Made by a program: the position numbers and the translations under genes | DNA from: Cyanophora paradoxa | Taxonomy: Eukaryota; Glaucocystophyceae; Cyanophorales; Cyanophoraceae | Direction: 5' to 3' | Assembly: GCA_004431415.1 (NCBI GenBank) | Contig: QPMI01000129.1 | Span: 248,001 to 312,000 of the forward strand | DNA: 64,000 nucleotides | Shown here: positions 19,833 through 31,681 of the stretch, in pieces | Layout of the letters: each line of letters begins with the position of its first letter | Numbering within the stretch: position 1 is the first letter of the stretch | Notes under the pieces: generated by a model | Databases searched by the model: none | What the model saw: only the letters and a program-made list of their open reading frames with translations | What the model was told of the DNA's origin: nothing

Positions 19833-22800
19833 TCACTGGGCCGGGGCGGGGGCTGCGGCTGCGGGGGCCCCGGCCCCGGCCCCGGGCGCGGGGCGGGCGA
19901 GGTTGAGGAGGCGGCGCTCGGCCCCGAAGACCTCGTCACGGATGGACTCGCGGAGGGCGAGGGCGGCGCGGCGGGCGCGCCCCGCGCACAGGCAGCCGCC
20001 GGCGAGGCCGAGCCCCGCCAGGTGCCCGTACCGCTCCGCCACCAGCAGCACCCGCCCGTCCGCAGCTGCTCGCCCCGAGTCAGGAGGGGCGGGGGCGGGG
20101 GCGGGGGCGGGGCGGGGGGGACCGAGGAGGGGGAGGATGGTGCGGGCGAGGACGAGGGGCAGGGAGAGGGCGAGGGCGAGGGCGGCGACGACGGGGAGGA
20201 TGACCTCGCGGAAGGTGAGCCACGGCCGCAGGTTCGCCAGCCCGTCGTTCATCACCCGCTGCACCCGCGCGGGCGTCAGCGGTCGATCGAATCGAGGCCA
20301 CAGCGATCCGCCCTGGAGGAGACTACACGGCGGACCTGGAAGCGAGCGCGCCAGGGGTTGTCGGGCCCGCCGGCGGCCTCGGCGAGGCAGAGGCGGAGCC
20401 AGACCTTGACGCAGAGCAGCCCGACCGCCCACGTCTGGTACTGGTACAGCAGCGGCGTCTGCGCGACGAGGAGGGGGGCGAGGCGGCTCAGAGGGCGGCT
20501 CCCTGGGGCGGGGGCTCGAGGGGGTGCGGGGCGGGCCTGGTTGAGGGGGACGCGGAGCGGGGTGAAGAGGGTGAGCTCCACGAGGAGGCCGGCGAGGAGC
20601 GGGGCAAGGAGGAGCCAGAGGGCGGCCAGCGAGGCCGCGAGCAGCAGGCGCACGCCCCGCCGGAGGGCCAGCCCCGCCGCGTGCACCAGCGAGCGCTGCC
20701 GCGCGAGGGCCTGGCACGCCGCGTGCAGGCCCCACAGGAAGTAGCCCCCCAGGAAGCCCGTGTACACGTCGTGGCTCAGCGGGATCCCCACCGCCCGCAC
20801 CAGCGCCCGCCCCGCCCCCACTGCGCACCGCATCGCATCGGATGGGACGGGATGCGGGGGGGTGCGGCGGGGGCGGACCGGGGAGGGCGATGAGGGAGCA
20901 GGAGAGGAGGACGAGGGAGGTGACGGCCGCGCAGACGAGCGCGCACGCCGCCAGCCACACCCGCCCCCGCGAGAGCGCCCCGCCCCCGCCCCCGCCGCTC
21001 GCCTCGCCCGCCTCGTTCGCCTCGCCCGCCGCTGGAGCCGGCCCTGCCCCGCCGGCGGGGCCGGGGCGGCCGCCTCGTCGCGCAGGACGAGGGGCGCGAT
21101 GCCGAGGGGCCCCGCCACTGCCCTGCGCCCCCCGACGCTCGAGCCTGGGCTCGCGAGCGCTCCGAGGGGGCGGGGGGCGGGGGCCGGGCACCGGAGCCAG
21201 GCCTTGGTGGCGGCGCGGGCGGCGGCGCGGGGCGAGTAGCGCTCGACGGTGAGCGGGAGGCAGACGTGGAAGAGCAGCATGTCCGCCGGGATCTGGCGCG
21301 CAGCGAGCGCCTCAGCGGTGGGGCACACGGGCGGCGGGCGGGGGGGCGGGACCTCGACGAAGGGTCGGAGAAGGAGAGGGTGAGGGGAAGAGGAAGGGGA
21401 AGGCGGCCCGGCAGAGGCGCGCCGGCGCGTACACCTGGCCCCGCCCGTGAGGCGCGCCCCGCCCGCGCTGCCCGGGCCGGGCGGGGCGGGGCGCACGAAG
21501 GCGCCGGCGAGGGGCGCGTAGAGCAGCGCGCTGCAGAGGACGCGCCGGATGTGCGTCCAGAAGGGCTCCTGGGGGGGTTGGGGAGGGCGGCGCTCAGATC
21601 AGATCAGATCAGATCAAAAGATCATATCGGGTGGGGGCGTACGTAGAGGAGGTCACGGAAGGGGGAGTAGGCGGGGTCGTCGGGGTCCCGCAGGAACGCG
21701 AAGAGCTCCGGCCGCGCCACCTGCCCCCGCCCCGCCCCGTCAGCCGGCCCCGGGGCCCGCGCGGTGGGACCGCCCCGCCCTCGGGCCCTCGCTCGCCTCG
21801 CGGAGGACAGAGAGGGCGCTCCCGAGGTAGAGCCTGCGGCAGCCAGCCCGGCCGGCGTGAGCGGGGCGGGCGGGGCGGGGGGCGGGGCGGGGGGCGGGGG
21901 TCACATGAAGACGACGCCGAGGAACCAGTGGAGGGTGAGGCAGGCGACGGGCGCCGCGCGGAGGAAGGCGAGGCGGGCGGCGGGGGAGCCCTCGACGAGG
22001 CCCCCCTCCAGCGTGCAGAGGTCGATCAGCGCCCCGCACAGCAGCGGGAACGCGAAGAGCTCCAGCAGCGCCAGGAAGATGCCCTTCGTCCTGCCGAAGG
22101 TTCAGAGGGAGCGAGGAGAGGGGTGGCAGGAGGGGGAGCGCGGGGGCAGACAGGAGGAGGGCGGCGCGGGCGGCGTGGGCGATGTGGGCGCGCGGGGAGG
22201 CGTGGCGGGGGCCCCAGAGGGGGGCGGTGAGGGCGACGAGGGCGAGCGAGGCGAGCAGCGCGGCGTAGCCGACGGCCATCGTCCGCACGTTCTCCGCGAT
22301 CGGGCCCAGCGGCAGCGACGCCTCCCACACGCCCCCCTGCAGCTCCGCCGCCGCCGCCGCTGCCGCCGCCGCTGCCGCCGCCTCCTCGGGAGCGGGAATC
22401 TCTCCGCCTGCCCCCGGGGGCGGCGGGGCGGGGCGGAGGAGGGCGAGGGCGGAGCGGGTGAGGCGGCCGAGGTTGAAGGGGGCGAGGGCGAGGGCCGCGA
22501 TGCAGAGCGCGTTCGAGGCGAGGACCGTCGCCGCGTTCTCCAGGATGGGCCAGAGGGGGCCCGTCAGCCCGATGAGCTCCCCGATCGGGGCCTCCTCCGC
22601 GTCCGCCCCGTCCGGCCCCGCCACCGCCGCGGGGTCCGCCACGTCCCCCAGCGGCGGCGCCTGCTGCTGGTCCTCCTGCTCGCCCGCCTGCTCCGGGCCG
22701 CCGCCGCCGGCTGCGTCGCCTTCGGCCTGCTGCTGCTGCTGCGGGGCGTGCTCCCGCAGGTGCTCCCGCATGAAGGAGATGCCGAGAAAGAGCAGGATGA

Positions 22801-23499
22801 TCGTGGCGCTCACGAAGGAGCCCAGCACGCAGTCCGTCGCCACGTCCGCGGCGCCCAGGCGGGCCCGCAGCACGCCCGCCGCGTCCGACAGCGTCCGCGC
22901 GAAGCACGCGCGCAGGCACCACACCGTCGCCAGCGGCACCAGCACGAGCCACACGAAGACGACGAGCGCCAGGCGCCCGACCCGCTGGAGCACGCCGCCG
23001 AGCCGCCGCAGAAGGCCGCCGAGGAGCTTCGCCGGCGGCAGACGCGGCGGCTTCCCGCTGCCGTCCACGTAGACCGACTCGTACCTGACGCGCGCGTCAA
23101 CGCGAGCGGGGCGCAGCCTTTCTCGTTGACAGGCGACGTGTCCGCACCTAATTTCGCTGAAGCAAAGCTCGCAGGTCGACCTGTCGGTCTGGGTCAAGCG
23201 AGCACAGGGCCGCAGAACATACACGCTGCGCCGGCGCACCGCTTCGTACGCGCCAGCCACATCGTTAAACACTTCTCGTGGACGTACTTGATCGACCCAG
23301 TGCAGAGGCACGGGTGATAAAGGGGCCCGTTGTCCTCATCGTTCTCTCCGCCTCTGCAAATCCTGCACACACGCTCCTCCTCCTCCTCTCCGCTGGCGGC
23401 GGCCGGCGGCGGGCTGGCGGATGGCGGCGGGCTTGGCTGAATATCATCGCCCCGGCCGCCCTGCGGATCCACGGCTGGCAGTGCCTCCCCCTCTGCCAT
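19833..23499 (-). CDS. MARCHF6: ERAD E3 ubiquitin ligase of the Doa10/MARCH6/SUD1 family
   Basis: ATG at 23499 (MAEGEALPAVDPQGG). The RING-CH domain is near the N-terminus: RVCRICRGG, YHPCLCTGSIKYVHEKCLTM, then across introns STCELCFSEI. The diagnostic MARCH6 continuation follows (SVYVDGSGKPPRLPP, VFVWLVLVPLATVW, ATDCVLGSFVSATIILLFLG, SFMREHLREHAP), then many transmembrane helices. Late landmarks also match MARCH6: DMLLFHVCLPLTVERYS, SHDVYTGFLGGYFLWGLH, LFTPLRVPLNQ, LLYQYQTWAVGLL, and a tail with SIRDEVFGAERRLLN. The protein sits in the ER/nuclear envelope and ubiquitinates misfolded and sterol-pathway proteins. The intron inside the RING (23189-23253) has no in-phase GT donor and needs a GC donor (gcgcgt). 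That gives a tight 10-residue spacing before CELC. Confidence 0.88.
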
Positions 23500-23756
23500 C
23501 GCGTGCCGGCGCCTGAAGCCTGGCCAGCTGCTGGACGGCGACGGAGACGCGCTTGCGTGGTCTTGTACCCCTTCTCCGCATCGGCGCCGGCGAGCATTTC
23601 TCCGCATTCCCGCGACGTATATACGAATCGATGTCCGAGGAAGAGTTAGAGTACGGTGCGAACCCGTCCTCGCGCCCCGCACTCGCAGCGCCGACCGTCG
23701 CGCAGAACTTGTTTACTGGCCGAGCATCATCGGTCGCGGGTGCGCTCTCTTGAGCA

Positions 23757-25056
23757 TGAAGGCGTTCACCGAGCCCTTTAGACGCACGGGACTACGGCGC
23801 CGGCGCCGTATTGACGAGCGTGCGCAGCGAGTTTGTTCGGCTGCTTTTCGAGTCGGCCGGCGTTCCGTACAAGGACACGCGTTCAGCTGAGGCCTGCATG
23901 GCCATCATCAAGGCGCGTACGCTGGGTTTGCCATCGCGCGCGCGCGGCCTGCAGTTGAGCCCGGCCGCGGTCGCAGGGCGAGAGCACAGAGCACTTTCCC
24001 GCCTTCGCGCCGCCGGTGCTGCGCAAGGTGCGCGACCCGAGCTTCATCCTGTGGCAGACCCCTGCCATCCTGGAGTACCTGGTCCGCCCCCTCGAGCCGC
24101 TGCCGCGCCCCGGCCCAGGCCGGCCTGTAGCTGCATGCGCAGCTGCAGCTGTGCGCGCCTGTTCGGACGGGACCAACCGGTGGCGGCACGTGCAGGGGAA
24201 GCAGTTCGGGATGTACCCGGGGCCGGATGAGGAGGCGCGGGCGCAGGCGTTGAACCTGACCATCGCCGACCTCTTCGTCGAGGGCCGCGCCTGCTTCCAC
24301 ATGCAGGCCCGCCACCTCCCAGAGCCTCATGGTGCTCCGAGCTCTGTACCCTCTTATCCGATGCACGCGACAGGAGCCGCTGGGGAGCTACTACAAGCAG
24401 GTGGAGTACACGACGCCCTTCGTGCGGGCCTTCGAGGCGACCCGCCTGCCCCGCTTCTTCGCATACTTCGAGGCGCGCCCGCACCGTACCCGGGCCCCGC
24501 CCCTCCACCCCGAGGCGCGGACCTCTGACGCCGGCGCCGCGGCGCCGCCTCCCCTGCAGCGAGCCCTGGCGGCGAACAGGGGAGGCTCAGGGTACCTCGT
24601 TGGCGACAAGGCGAGCCGCCGCCCCTAGGCCTGCGCCGGCGCTCCGACGCGTCCGGGCCGCGCGGGCCGGGGCGTGAAGGCGGCGGGGGCGCAGCTGACG
24701 TACGTGGACGTGGCGCTGCTGCACGGGCTCATGGCCGCCGAGTCCCAGTTCCCCGAGGCCTTCGCCGTCCGCCCCGCCCCGCCCCGCCCCTCCGAGGCCT
24801 CGCCCCGAGCTCGCCCCGCTGACTCCGTCAGGCTCGGCGGGGGGCAGAAGCTGGAGATCCCGCTGCTGCGGGCGTACGGGGCGCGCCTGCGCGCCCTCCC
24901 GCGGATAGCAGCGTACCTCGCCTCCGACCGGTCCGACACGCCGCCCACACGCCCCGCCCCGCCCCGCCCCGCCCGGCCGCCCAGGGCCCTCGACTTCCCG
25001 CCCACGGGCCGCGGCCGCGCAGGAGGGGGAGCTTCGAGGGCAATTCCATGATGTGA
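23757..25056 (+). CDS. Soluble glutathione S-transferase
   Basis: Exons read SEFVRLLFESAGVPYKDTR, then HFPAFAPPVLRKVRDPSF with ILWQTPAILEYL (the thioredoxin-fold half, with the P-SxAI-like glutathione site). GKQFGMYPGPDEEARAQALN and TIADLFVEGRACFH follow. The helical half has YYKQVEYTTPFVRAFEAT, GYLVGDK, LTYVDVALLHGLMAAESQF and RLRALPRIAAYLASDR. The last exon ends FEGNSMM stop, the usual C-terminus of sigma/mu-like GSTs. It conjugates glutathione to electrophiles in the cytosol. The first exon is uncertain: the ATG at 23757 (MKAFTEPF) precedes, but the usual beta-1 strand with the catalytic Tyr/Ser is not evident. Confidence 0.82.
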
Positions 25057-25183
25057 GCTCCCTGTCTGTCAGCTGCGAATACAATAAGAGATCGGTGCCA
25101 CTAAGCTCTATAGTACAAGTTCCGGACTGTGCATCTGGCGGGAAGGTGGGGGCGGGCCGGGGGGAGGGGGGGCGGGGGCGGGG

Positions 25184-26140
25184 TCAGCAGCAGGCGGAGC
25201 GCTTGGGCGCCTGTTGGCTGGCCTGCTGCCCGACGGGCAGGCCGGTGTTCCGAACGGGCTCCACCGTCCGCGGCAGCTTCCGCGCTGTGCGTCCGCGGCG
25301 CGGGGGGCGCGAGTGAGCGGGCGAGCGAGCGAGCGGCACGGGGGCGGGGCCTCGAGCTGCGGGCGCCGGCGGGCACCGATCTCCTCGAAGATCTCCTTCA
25401 CGTTGAAGGCCGTCTTCGCGGACGTCTCCTTGAAGAAGATCCCGCTCTCGTCCGCGTACGTCTGCGCCTCCTGCCGCCGCGGCGCTCGGCGGGGCCCGGC
25501 CGGCAGGCGCGCTGCGGCGGAGGCGGCAGCGCTCACCTCGGGGGAGACCTTCCGCTTGGCCGTGAGGTCGACCTTGTTGCCGGCGAGGGCGATGATGCAG
25601 TTGGGCGACCCTTGCCGCTGCAGCTCCTTGACCCAGTTCTTCGCGCGCTCGAAGGAGTCCTGCGCGGCCGGCCTCGAAATGAGCGCCTCAAAGGGGCTGC
25701 GCCGCGCGGCGGCCCGCGCACGGGGTTCGTCACGTCGTAGACCACTATCGCAGCGGCCGCTCCTCGGTAGTACATCGGCGCCAAGCTGTGGTAGCGTGCG
25801 GCGCGGCGGTCAAGGAGGCTCGCATGCGCACAGAGAGGCTCGAGAGCTCCGCGGCGGGCGGCGGGGCACGCCGCGCGCCGGGCCGGCGTGTGAGCCAGCG
25901 GTCAAGGATATGTTCCTGGCCAGCGGTGTCCCAGATCTCAAACTTGATGGTTACCCCGTCACCGAGCGGCACTGTCTGCGTGAGGAATGCCGCGCCGATG
26001 GTGGACTCCTGGTATTCGAAGAACTGGCCGCGCACGAAGCGCAGCACCAGGCTAGACTTGCCAACCGCGCTATCTCCGAGCAGAACGAGCTTCACTGGTA
26101 TGATCCGACCGCTTGGCGCGGCCGCCGACGAGCTCGCCAT
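25184..26140 (-). CDS. RAB5: Rab5-family small GTPase
   Basis: ATG at 26140. The protein reads [20 protein letters not shown] (P-loop), then [19 protein letters not shown] (Rab5-type effector loop), [74 protein letters not shown]. It ends APKRSACC stop (25184-25186), a dual geranylgeranylation tail. It controls early endosome fusion. The exon junction inside AGQE/RYHS is a U12-type AT-AC intron (25796-25911, listed separately). Removing it exactly restores the family sequence. Other introns are the ordinary C-rich type. Confidence 0.95.
25796..25911 (-). other. U12-type AT-AC intron in Rab5
   Basis: On the minus strand the intron starts atatccttgac and ends gccgcac. A branch-site match tccttgac lies with its adenosine at 25810, 14 nt from the 3' splice site. 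Joining the exons gives CAG GAA CGC TAC CAC (Q-E-R-Y-H), the exact Rab5 switch II sequence. No GT or GC donor in phase exists here. Confidence 0.9.
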
Positions 26141-26313
26141 GTTCGGCCTCGGGTGCTTGCGAACGAAGTCTGAGGGGTATCGGAGACGCAGGCCAGGCCT
26201 TCACCGCAGAACACGTGCACGTACTGTAGCTCATGCATCAGTGCTAGCGGAAGCACCGTTATTATTGAAATTGCAATCTATAGCTATGATAACAAGATCA
26301 AGGGAACCCGAAT

Positions 26314-28314
26314 TCAAGGGAACGCGAATTCGAAATCTAAGTCGAGGGGGAACTCGAAATGGGGCCCGCCGGCGCCGGCGCCGCCGACCTGGCCTCCCCG
26401 GTCGTCGCGCTCCTGCCGCGGGGATCCGACGCTCCAGTCGAGCCCGCGGGGCCGCGGGGAGGACGGGAGCGGCAGGAGCCCGACGGAAAGGCGGCCGCGC
26501 CAGCCGGCGAGGGCCGCCTCCGCCTCCTCCCGCATGGCGCCGCCCGGGACGAGCAGGTCGATGCGGGAGGCGGCCCAGCGCGCGCAGGCCGGCCGAAGCA
26601 GCGCGTAGGCCGCCAGGTCGGCGGGGCGGCGGGCCGTGTGCAGGAGGGAGAGCTCGCGGAGGCGCGGGGCGGCGGCGAGCGCGTGAGCCTCGTCGGCGGT
26701 GAGGGGCCCCGGGTAGCGCGCGGCGAGGCTCCAGGAGGCGAGGCAGGGGCGGGCGGCGCGGAGGAGAAGGAGGGCCGCCGGGCGGTGCGGGGGCAGCCCC
26801 TCGAAGGCCAGCTCCAGGGCGCCGAGGGCGGGCAGCGCCGGCACGGCCCCCGCCAGCGCCTCCAGCGCCTCCCGCCCGTTCCCCGAGGCGCCCCCGAGGG
26901 ACAGGGAAATCGTGAGCCGCTCCAGGCGGGCGCAGGGCCGCAGGGCCGGGGCGAGGGCGGCGGCGCAGGGGCTCTGGAGGGCGGCGCGGAGGGCGCGGAG
27001 GCGGGGCCCGGCGGCGCGGGCGAGCTGGGCGAGGGAGGGCCCGCAGCGGGCGGGGCCCTCGACGGAGAGGCGGACGTCGCGGAGGGGGGCGGGGGCGGCG
27101 GGGAGGGCGCGGGCGAGGGCGGCGAGGGCGGCGGGGCCCGAGGGCTGCTCCAGGCAGAGGGCGAGGGAGAGGGCGCGCAGGGCCGGGAGGGCCGGGAGGA
27201 GGCCCGCCAGCTCCTCCCCCTCGCACTCCTCCGGCAGAACCTGCGGCGTACGCGAGTGAGGGTGGGACGGGAGGGGCGAAGCGGAGGGGGGATGGGGCCG
27301 GGGGGTACCGCGATCTCGAGCTCCTCGAGGGCGGGTAGGCGGGCGAGGGCGCGGATGGCGGGGCCGCCGAGCTCGAGGCCGCTTCCGAATCTCGAGGCGC
27401 CCTCCACGGCCGCCCCGATGGACAGGAGGCAGAGGGCGGGGCAGGCGGCGGCGAGGCGCTCGAGGGCGGGCGCGAGCTGCGGCCGCTCCTGGGCGAGGCC
27501 GGGGCACGGGAGGACGCGCAGCTCGTGCAGCTCGCGGAGCGCGAGGGCGGCAAGGGCCGCCGGGCTCTCTGGGGCGGCGGAGAGGGCGGAGAGGTAAGGG
27601 AGGCCGCGAGAGAGGGCCAGGGCGGCGGGGGCGGGGAGGGGCCCCCGGGGCAGGCGGAGCGAGGCCAGGACGAGCGAGGCGAGGAGGCGGGGGGTACACT
27701 CGTCGATGGCCGGCTCCGGGATGTCGACCTCGAAGTGGAGGGGCCGGGGTTCGAGCCCGCGCTTGAGCACGCGCCGCTGCCCCGCGGCCGCGAGGCGCAC
27801 GACGGTCTGCACGAAGCCGGGCGCGTCGGCGTCGCGCGGCGGCCCGCGCGCCCCCGGCGGGCCCGCCTCCAGCTCGTTCGCGTGCTCGGCGGGGACGATG
27901 GCCAGCCGCTCGAGCTGGGGCCGGCGGCACAGGGCCGCCAGCAGGTCGACGTTCGCCGTCCCCATCGTGAGCTGCAGGCCCGCGGGGGTGCCCCCGTACG
28001 CCACGCGTACAGCCAGCGCGCCGCCGAGGGCACCCCCGTTGAGGGCGCGGCACAGGGCCGCGATCCGGCCCCGGTCGCGGTCGTTGTCCCCTATCGGCAC
28101 GCAGACCTCGTCCCACTCGGCCCCGCGAAGCACGTCGCGAAACAGACGCGAAACCTGCGCATGGCTAGCGCTCATGGGGAGGCTCTGGTGCAGGTCTCAA
28201 GAGGCTGACCTGCCAGAGGCGAGAGGCGGCGACCTGAACGAGGCCCAGGCGGGCGAAGATCTGCCGCTTGATCACGTCCTCGTCCAGCTCGTTGAAGATG
28301 TTGAGCTGAGCCAT
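26314..28314 (-). CDS. F-box-like/leucine-rich protein
   Basis: ATG at 28314 (MAQLNIFNELDEDVIKRQIF). A 51-nt intron (donor gtcgcc, acceptor caccag) joins ARLGLVQ to SLPMSASHAQVSRLFRDVLR and EWDEVCVP, an F-box-like helix set. The rest is Leu/Ala-rich with repeating motifs: LLAALCRRPQLERLAIVP, LHFEVDIPEP, LASLVLASLRLPRGPLPAP, LRELHELRVLPCPGL, LPALEELEIA, LPALRALSLALCLEQ, LERLTISLSLGGASGNGRE, LPALGALELAFEGLPPHR, APRLRELSLLHTARRP. The protein ends with FEFPLDLDFEFAFP stop (26314-26316), a small FEFP/LDLDFEF repeat. The layout parallels the gene at 7237-9046, so it is probably another SCF adaptor. Only one further intron (around 27240-27310) is evident, and the exons are unusually long for this window. 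Confidence 0.65.
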
Positions 28315-28928
28315 CCGGGCGTCGTGCCCAGGCCGGAGATCGACTGGCGCTGGGATCGAGCGAATACGCCTGGCATGCACAGCCTGACCCTAACAGCGAC
28401 AGGTGTCGTACGCAACTTGGGTTGGTTGCGCTGCGGACGCTGGTGGGCCTATCCGCTGTTGGTCTATCAGCGCTAGCGCCACAGGAGTGCTCTCCTGCGC
28501 AGGGCGCTGATCGGAGAGTCAGCTGACTGGCCGGCTGGTGCTGGGCCTGGTAGCCTGTACCCCGATCAACCACTGACACCTCAAACCTTTGCAGATACGC
28601 AGCGATCCGAGAGCGCCAAAAGCTCTATTCACAGGGCGATATTGTCTTGGAACTGCTCGGCAGCGACCCGACCAAGTGACGGCCGCCGTGACGCGTAATC
28701 GGTGAGCCAGCCGAGCCACAACTCCGCCCCCAGCCGCCCCTCGCAGACGGTAGAGGCGAGGATCGCTGCGACGAGTTTGCAGACAGCACCAGCCGATCGC
28801 AGCCGGATGCAGTTCTAACAGCCGACCAGATGCTCGTCAGGAACGAGTCAGAGGCCAGCAGCACAGAGCAGTCCAGTGGCCTAGACCAGCTCTGCTCTTC
28901 ATTTCAGCGGTCTTCGATCGACGATATC
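28315..28928. other. Divergent intergenic region
   Basis: This is the 5' flank shared by the F-box-like gene and the DYRK gene. It contains an agcgctagcgc palindrome near 28470. No independent gene is seen. Confidence 0.5.
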
Positions 28929-31681
28929 ATGACGACCGCCCACGGTGACGCCCGCGACGTGCTCGAAAGCCTTCGGGCGCCAACACTGTGGAGCGGAGTG
29001 TGTAGGGTAGGCGAGGGTGGATCGTCTAGCCGAGGAGAACATGTGCGTCTTGCCATGCACGTACGCGTGCCTGCCGCACCCTCCGGCTCACACTTCCTTC
29101 CGATCGCACAAAATCAGGATGAGAATCAGCCAGCCGGTGGAGCGTCGGGCTCCGGAAACAGTGGATCGGGAGCATCCAGCAGTGGCCGACCAGAAGCTGC
29201 CGGTCCTAGTGGGCTGAGCAGGCCATCCGACACAAAAGACGGCCTCAACAACGCTGCCCCCGGTAAGAACCGCCCTGGCCGACTCAGCAACAGCTATAGT
29301 GCAAAAGCTAACCTTATAACTTCCGCCAAGGGCATTAGAAGCGACTCGCACGCGCCGGTTGCGCGTCTAATGAACCGACCACAGGAACGAGCAAGGACGG
29401 CGCGGCTCAGCAGACCTTCAGGGATGCCAAGACCGGGATCCTCAGGAAGCTCAGCGTTAACTTAATAGATACGTATCAGTTGATCAATCAGGTCCGATAT
29501 GGCAATCGGCTCAGCTAAGTTGCGGCGCCGAGACTGATTCCCTCGGGCAGGTATACTATGCAAACAAGAAGAAGCGACAGCTTGCACAAGCGGAGAACAA
29601 GCAGCAGGTCAAGCAGCAGTCGAATAAGAAGCACAAGAACGAAGTGCTAGAGAATCACAACTGCACCGACGAAGAGGGTTCGCGCGCCCCCCCCCGACCC
29701 GTGGCGCGCAACCGCTGATCGTGCCCTGCAGGCTTCTATGTGGAGCAGATCGGAGAGACAATAGCCGATCGCTACGCTATCGAAAGCCTTCTTGGCCAGG
29801 GCTCTTTTGGCAAGGTCTGGAGGGCCGCCCGCACGCGCGCTCGATTCCTTCTAACCCCCGCGCCAGGTCTTTAAAGCGCAAGATTCTGTGGGCAACGAGC
29901 ATGTCGCGCTCAAGGCGAGCCGCCGTCCCGTTTTGCTGGCCTTCCCTCCTGACTTCCATGTCCCCACAGATTATCCGGGCGTCGCGGCACTTCTACGTGG
30001 CGGCCCAGCAGGAGATCAAAATCCTGAAGCTTATCAATGAGCACGACAAGCACGACCAGTACCACTGCGGTTCGGCCCCCGCGTCCCACCCGCTCCACCC
30101 ATTCGATCTCCGTCCGAACGCCGCCGCGCCGGCAGTGCGGATGCGGGAGCACTTTATGTGGAGGGGGCACCAGTGCATTGTGTTCGAGCTGCTCTCGTAC
30201 AGGTCGGCCGCCCCCGGCGCTCCCCGCACGCCCCCTTCCTGAGCCTTCCCCCTGCACCCGCGCAGCCTGTACGACCTGCTGCGGCACACGAAGTTCAAGG
30301 GCGTGTCCCTGAACCTCGTGCGCACCTTCACCCGCCAGGTCCGCATCTCCGCCGCTCGCCCTGCGCCGCGCCGCCCCGCGCGACCCGGCCCGCCCGCAGA
30401 TCCTCATCAACATGGCGTACCTGGGGCTCAAGGAGATTACCATCATGCACTGCGGTCCGCCGCCCCGGCCCGTCCCTCCCTCCCCCGCTCCTCCGACGCG
30501 CCCGCTCTCCGCAGACCTGAAGCCGGAGAACGTGCTGCTGATGCACCCGCGGAAGAGCGCGGTCAAGGTCGTCGACTTCGGGAGCGCGTGCCCGGAGAAC
30601 GAGCAGGTGTACAAGTACATCCAGTCGCGCTTCTACCGGGCGCCCGAGGTGATCCTGGGCTACCCGGCGTACACGCGGGCGATCGACATGTGGAGCCTCG
30701 GCTGCATCATGGTCGAGATGCACACGGGGGAGCCGATCTTCGACGGGCAGGACGAGTTCGAGCAGGTGCACAAGATCTCGGAGGTGCTCGGCAAGCCGCC
30801 TCGCCACATGATCACCGCGACGAGCAAGGCCAAGGAGTTCTTCTACACGGACGACCACGGCCTCACCTGGAACCTCAAGCCCGAGAAGAAGCACTCGCGG
30901 ACGCCGGGCGGGCGCCCACTCGGCACGGTGATCGGGACGATGACGAACGGGCCGCGGGGGAGCCGGAAGGGCCAGCCGGGCCACACCTTCTTCGACTACC
31001 TGACCTTCGAGGACCTCGTCAAGCGCATGCTGGCGCGCCCCTCTCCTCCTCCTCCCTTTCCTCCTTCCTTCCTCACTCTCTTGCAGGTGTACGACCCGAC
31101 CAAGCGGATCACCCCGCACCAGGCGCTGCAGCACCCGTTCATCACGGGCCAGCAGGCCCCGGCGCTGGGGAGCCCCGCCTCGACGCCGAACCCGGGGGGC
31201 GTCCCGGAGAAGGACACCAAGTCGCCCATCCCGCAGGACCGCGCCTGCTGCAACCACCACAAAGGCGGCATCCTCCCCGTGCGCGATACAGTACCCCTCC
31301 TTCGCCCGCCCGCCCGCCGGCCCTTCTTCCAGCCGGCCGATGCCCGCGGCTGCCCGACAGGGCGACGGCTCTAAGACGTGCTGCGTGCTGCCCACGGGGA
31401 CAGTCGACGTCGACACCAACTCGGCGCCCACCACCGAGCTCTCCCAGCTCTCCCTCCAGGGTCCGCGCGCGCGCCCCGCTCTCCGCCCCTTCCGCGCCTC
31501 ACCCGCGCGAGCAGCAGGCTACGCGGGGGCGGCATTCGACGACGACGAGACGAACGCTCCTCCTGTTCTCGGCGCCGGTGCGGTTCCTGGCCGCAGCGCC
31601 GGTCGCGGCGAACCCCTATTCACCCTGTTCGGTGAAGGCGTCTCGGGGCCGTCGCAACTCGTGCGGACTGCGGCCGCATGA
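28929..31681 (+). CDS. DYRK1: DYRK1-family (minibrain) dual-specificity protein kinase
   Basis: The N-terminal part is Ser/Gly/Asn-rich. The DYRK-homology box then reads ILRKLSVNLIDTYQLINQ, spliced to VYYANKKKRQLAQAENKQQ. The kinase domain follows: IGETIADRYAIESLLGQGSF, VFKAQDSVGNEHVALK, AQQEIKILKLINEHDKHDQY, IVFELLSY, SLYDLLRHTKFKGVSLNLV, HCDLKPENVLL, VKVVDFGSAC. The activation loop is YIQSRFYRAPEVILGYP, whose YxQ tyrosine is autophosphorylated in the family. Then come DMWSLGCIMVEMHTGEP and DPTKRITPHQALQHPF. The tail ends LVRTAAA stop. An intron at 31033-31086 has a GC donor. These kinases act on splicing, cell-cycle and stress substrates. The start is uncertain (ATG 28928-28930 proposed, others nearby). 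Confidence 0.9.

Noticed and set aside
27729-27744. ggttcgagcccg, a match to the tRNA B box
   Set aside because: It lies inside the minus-strand F-box-like coding exon, with no A box or acceptor stem nearby.
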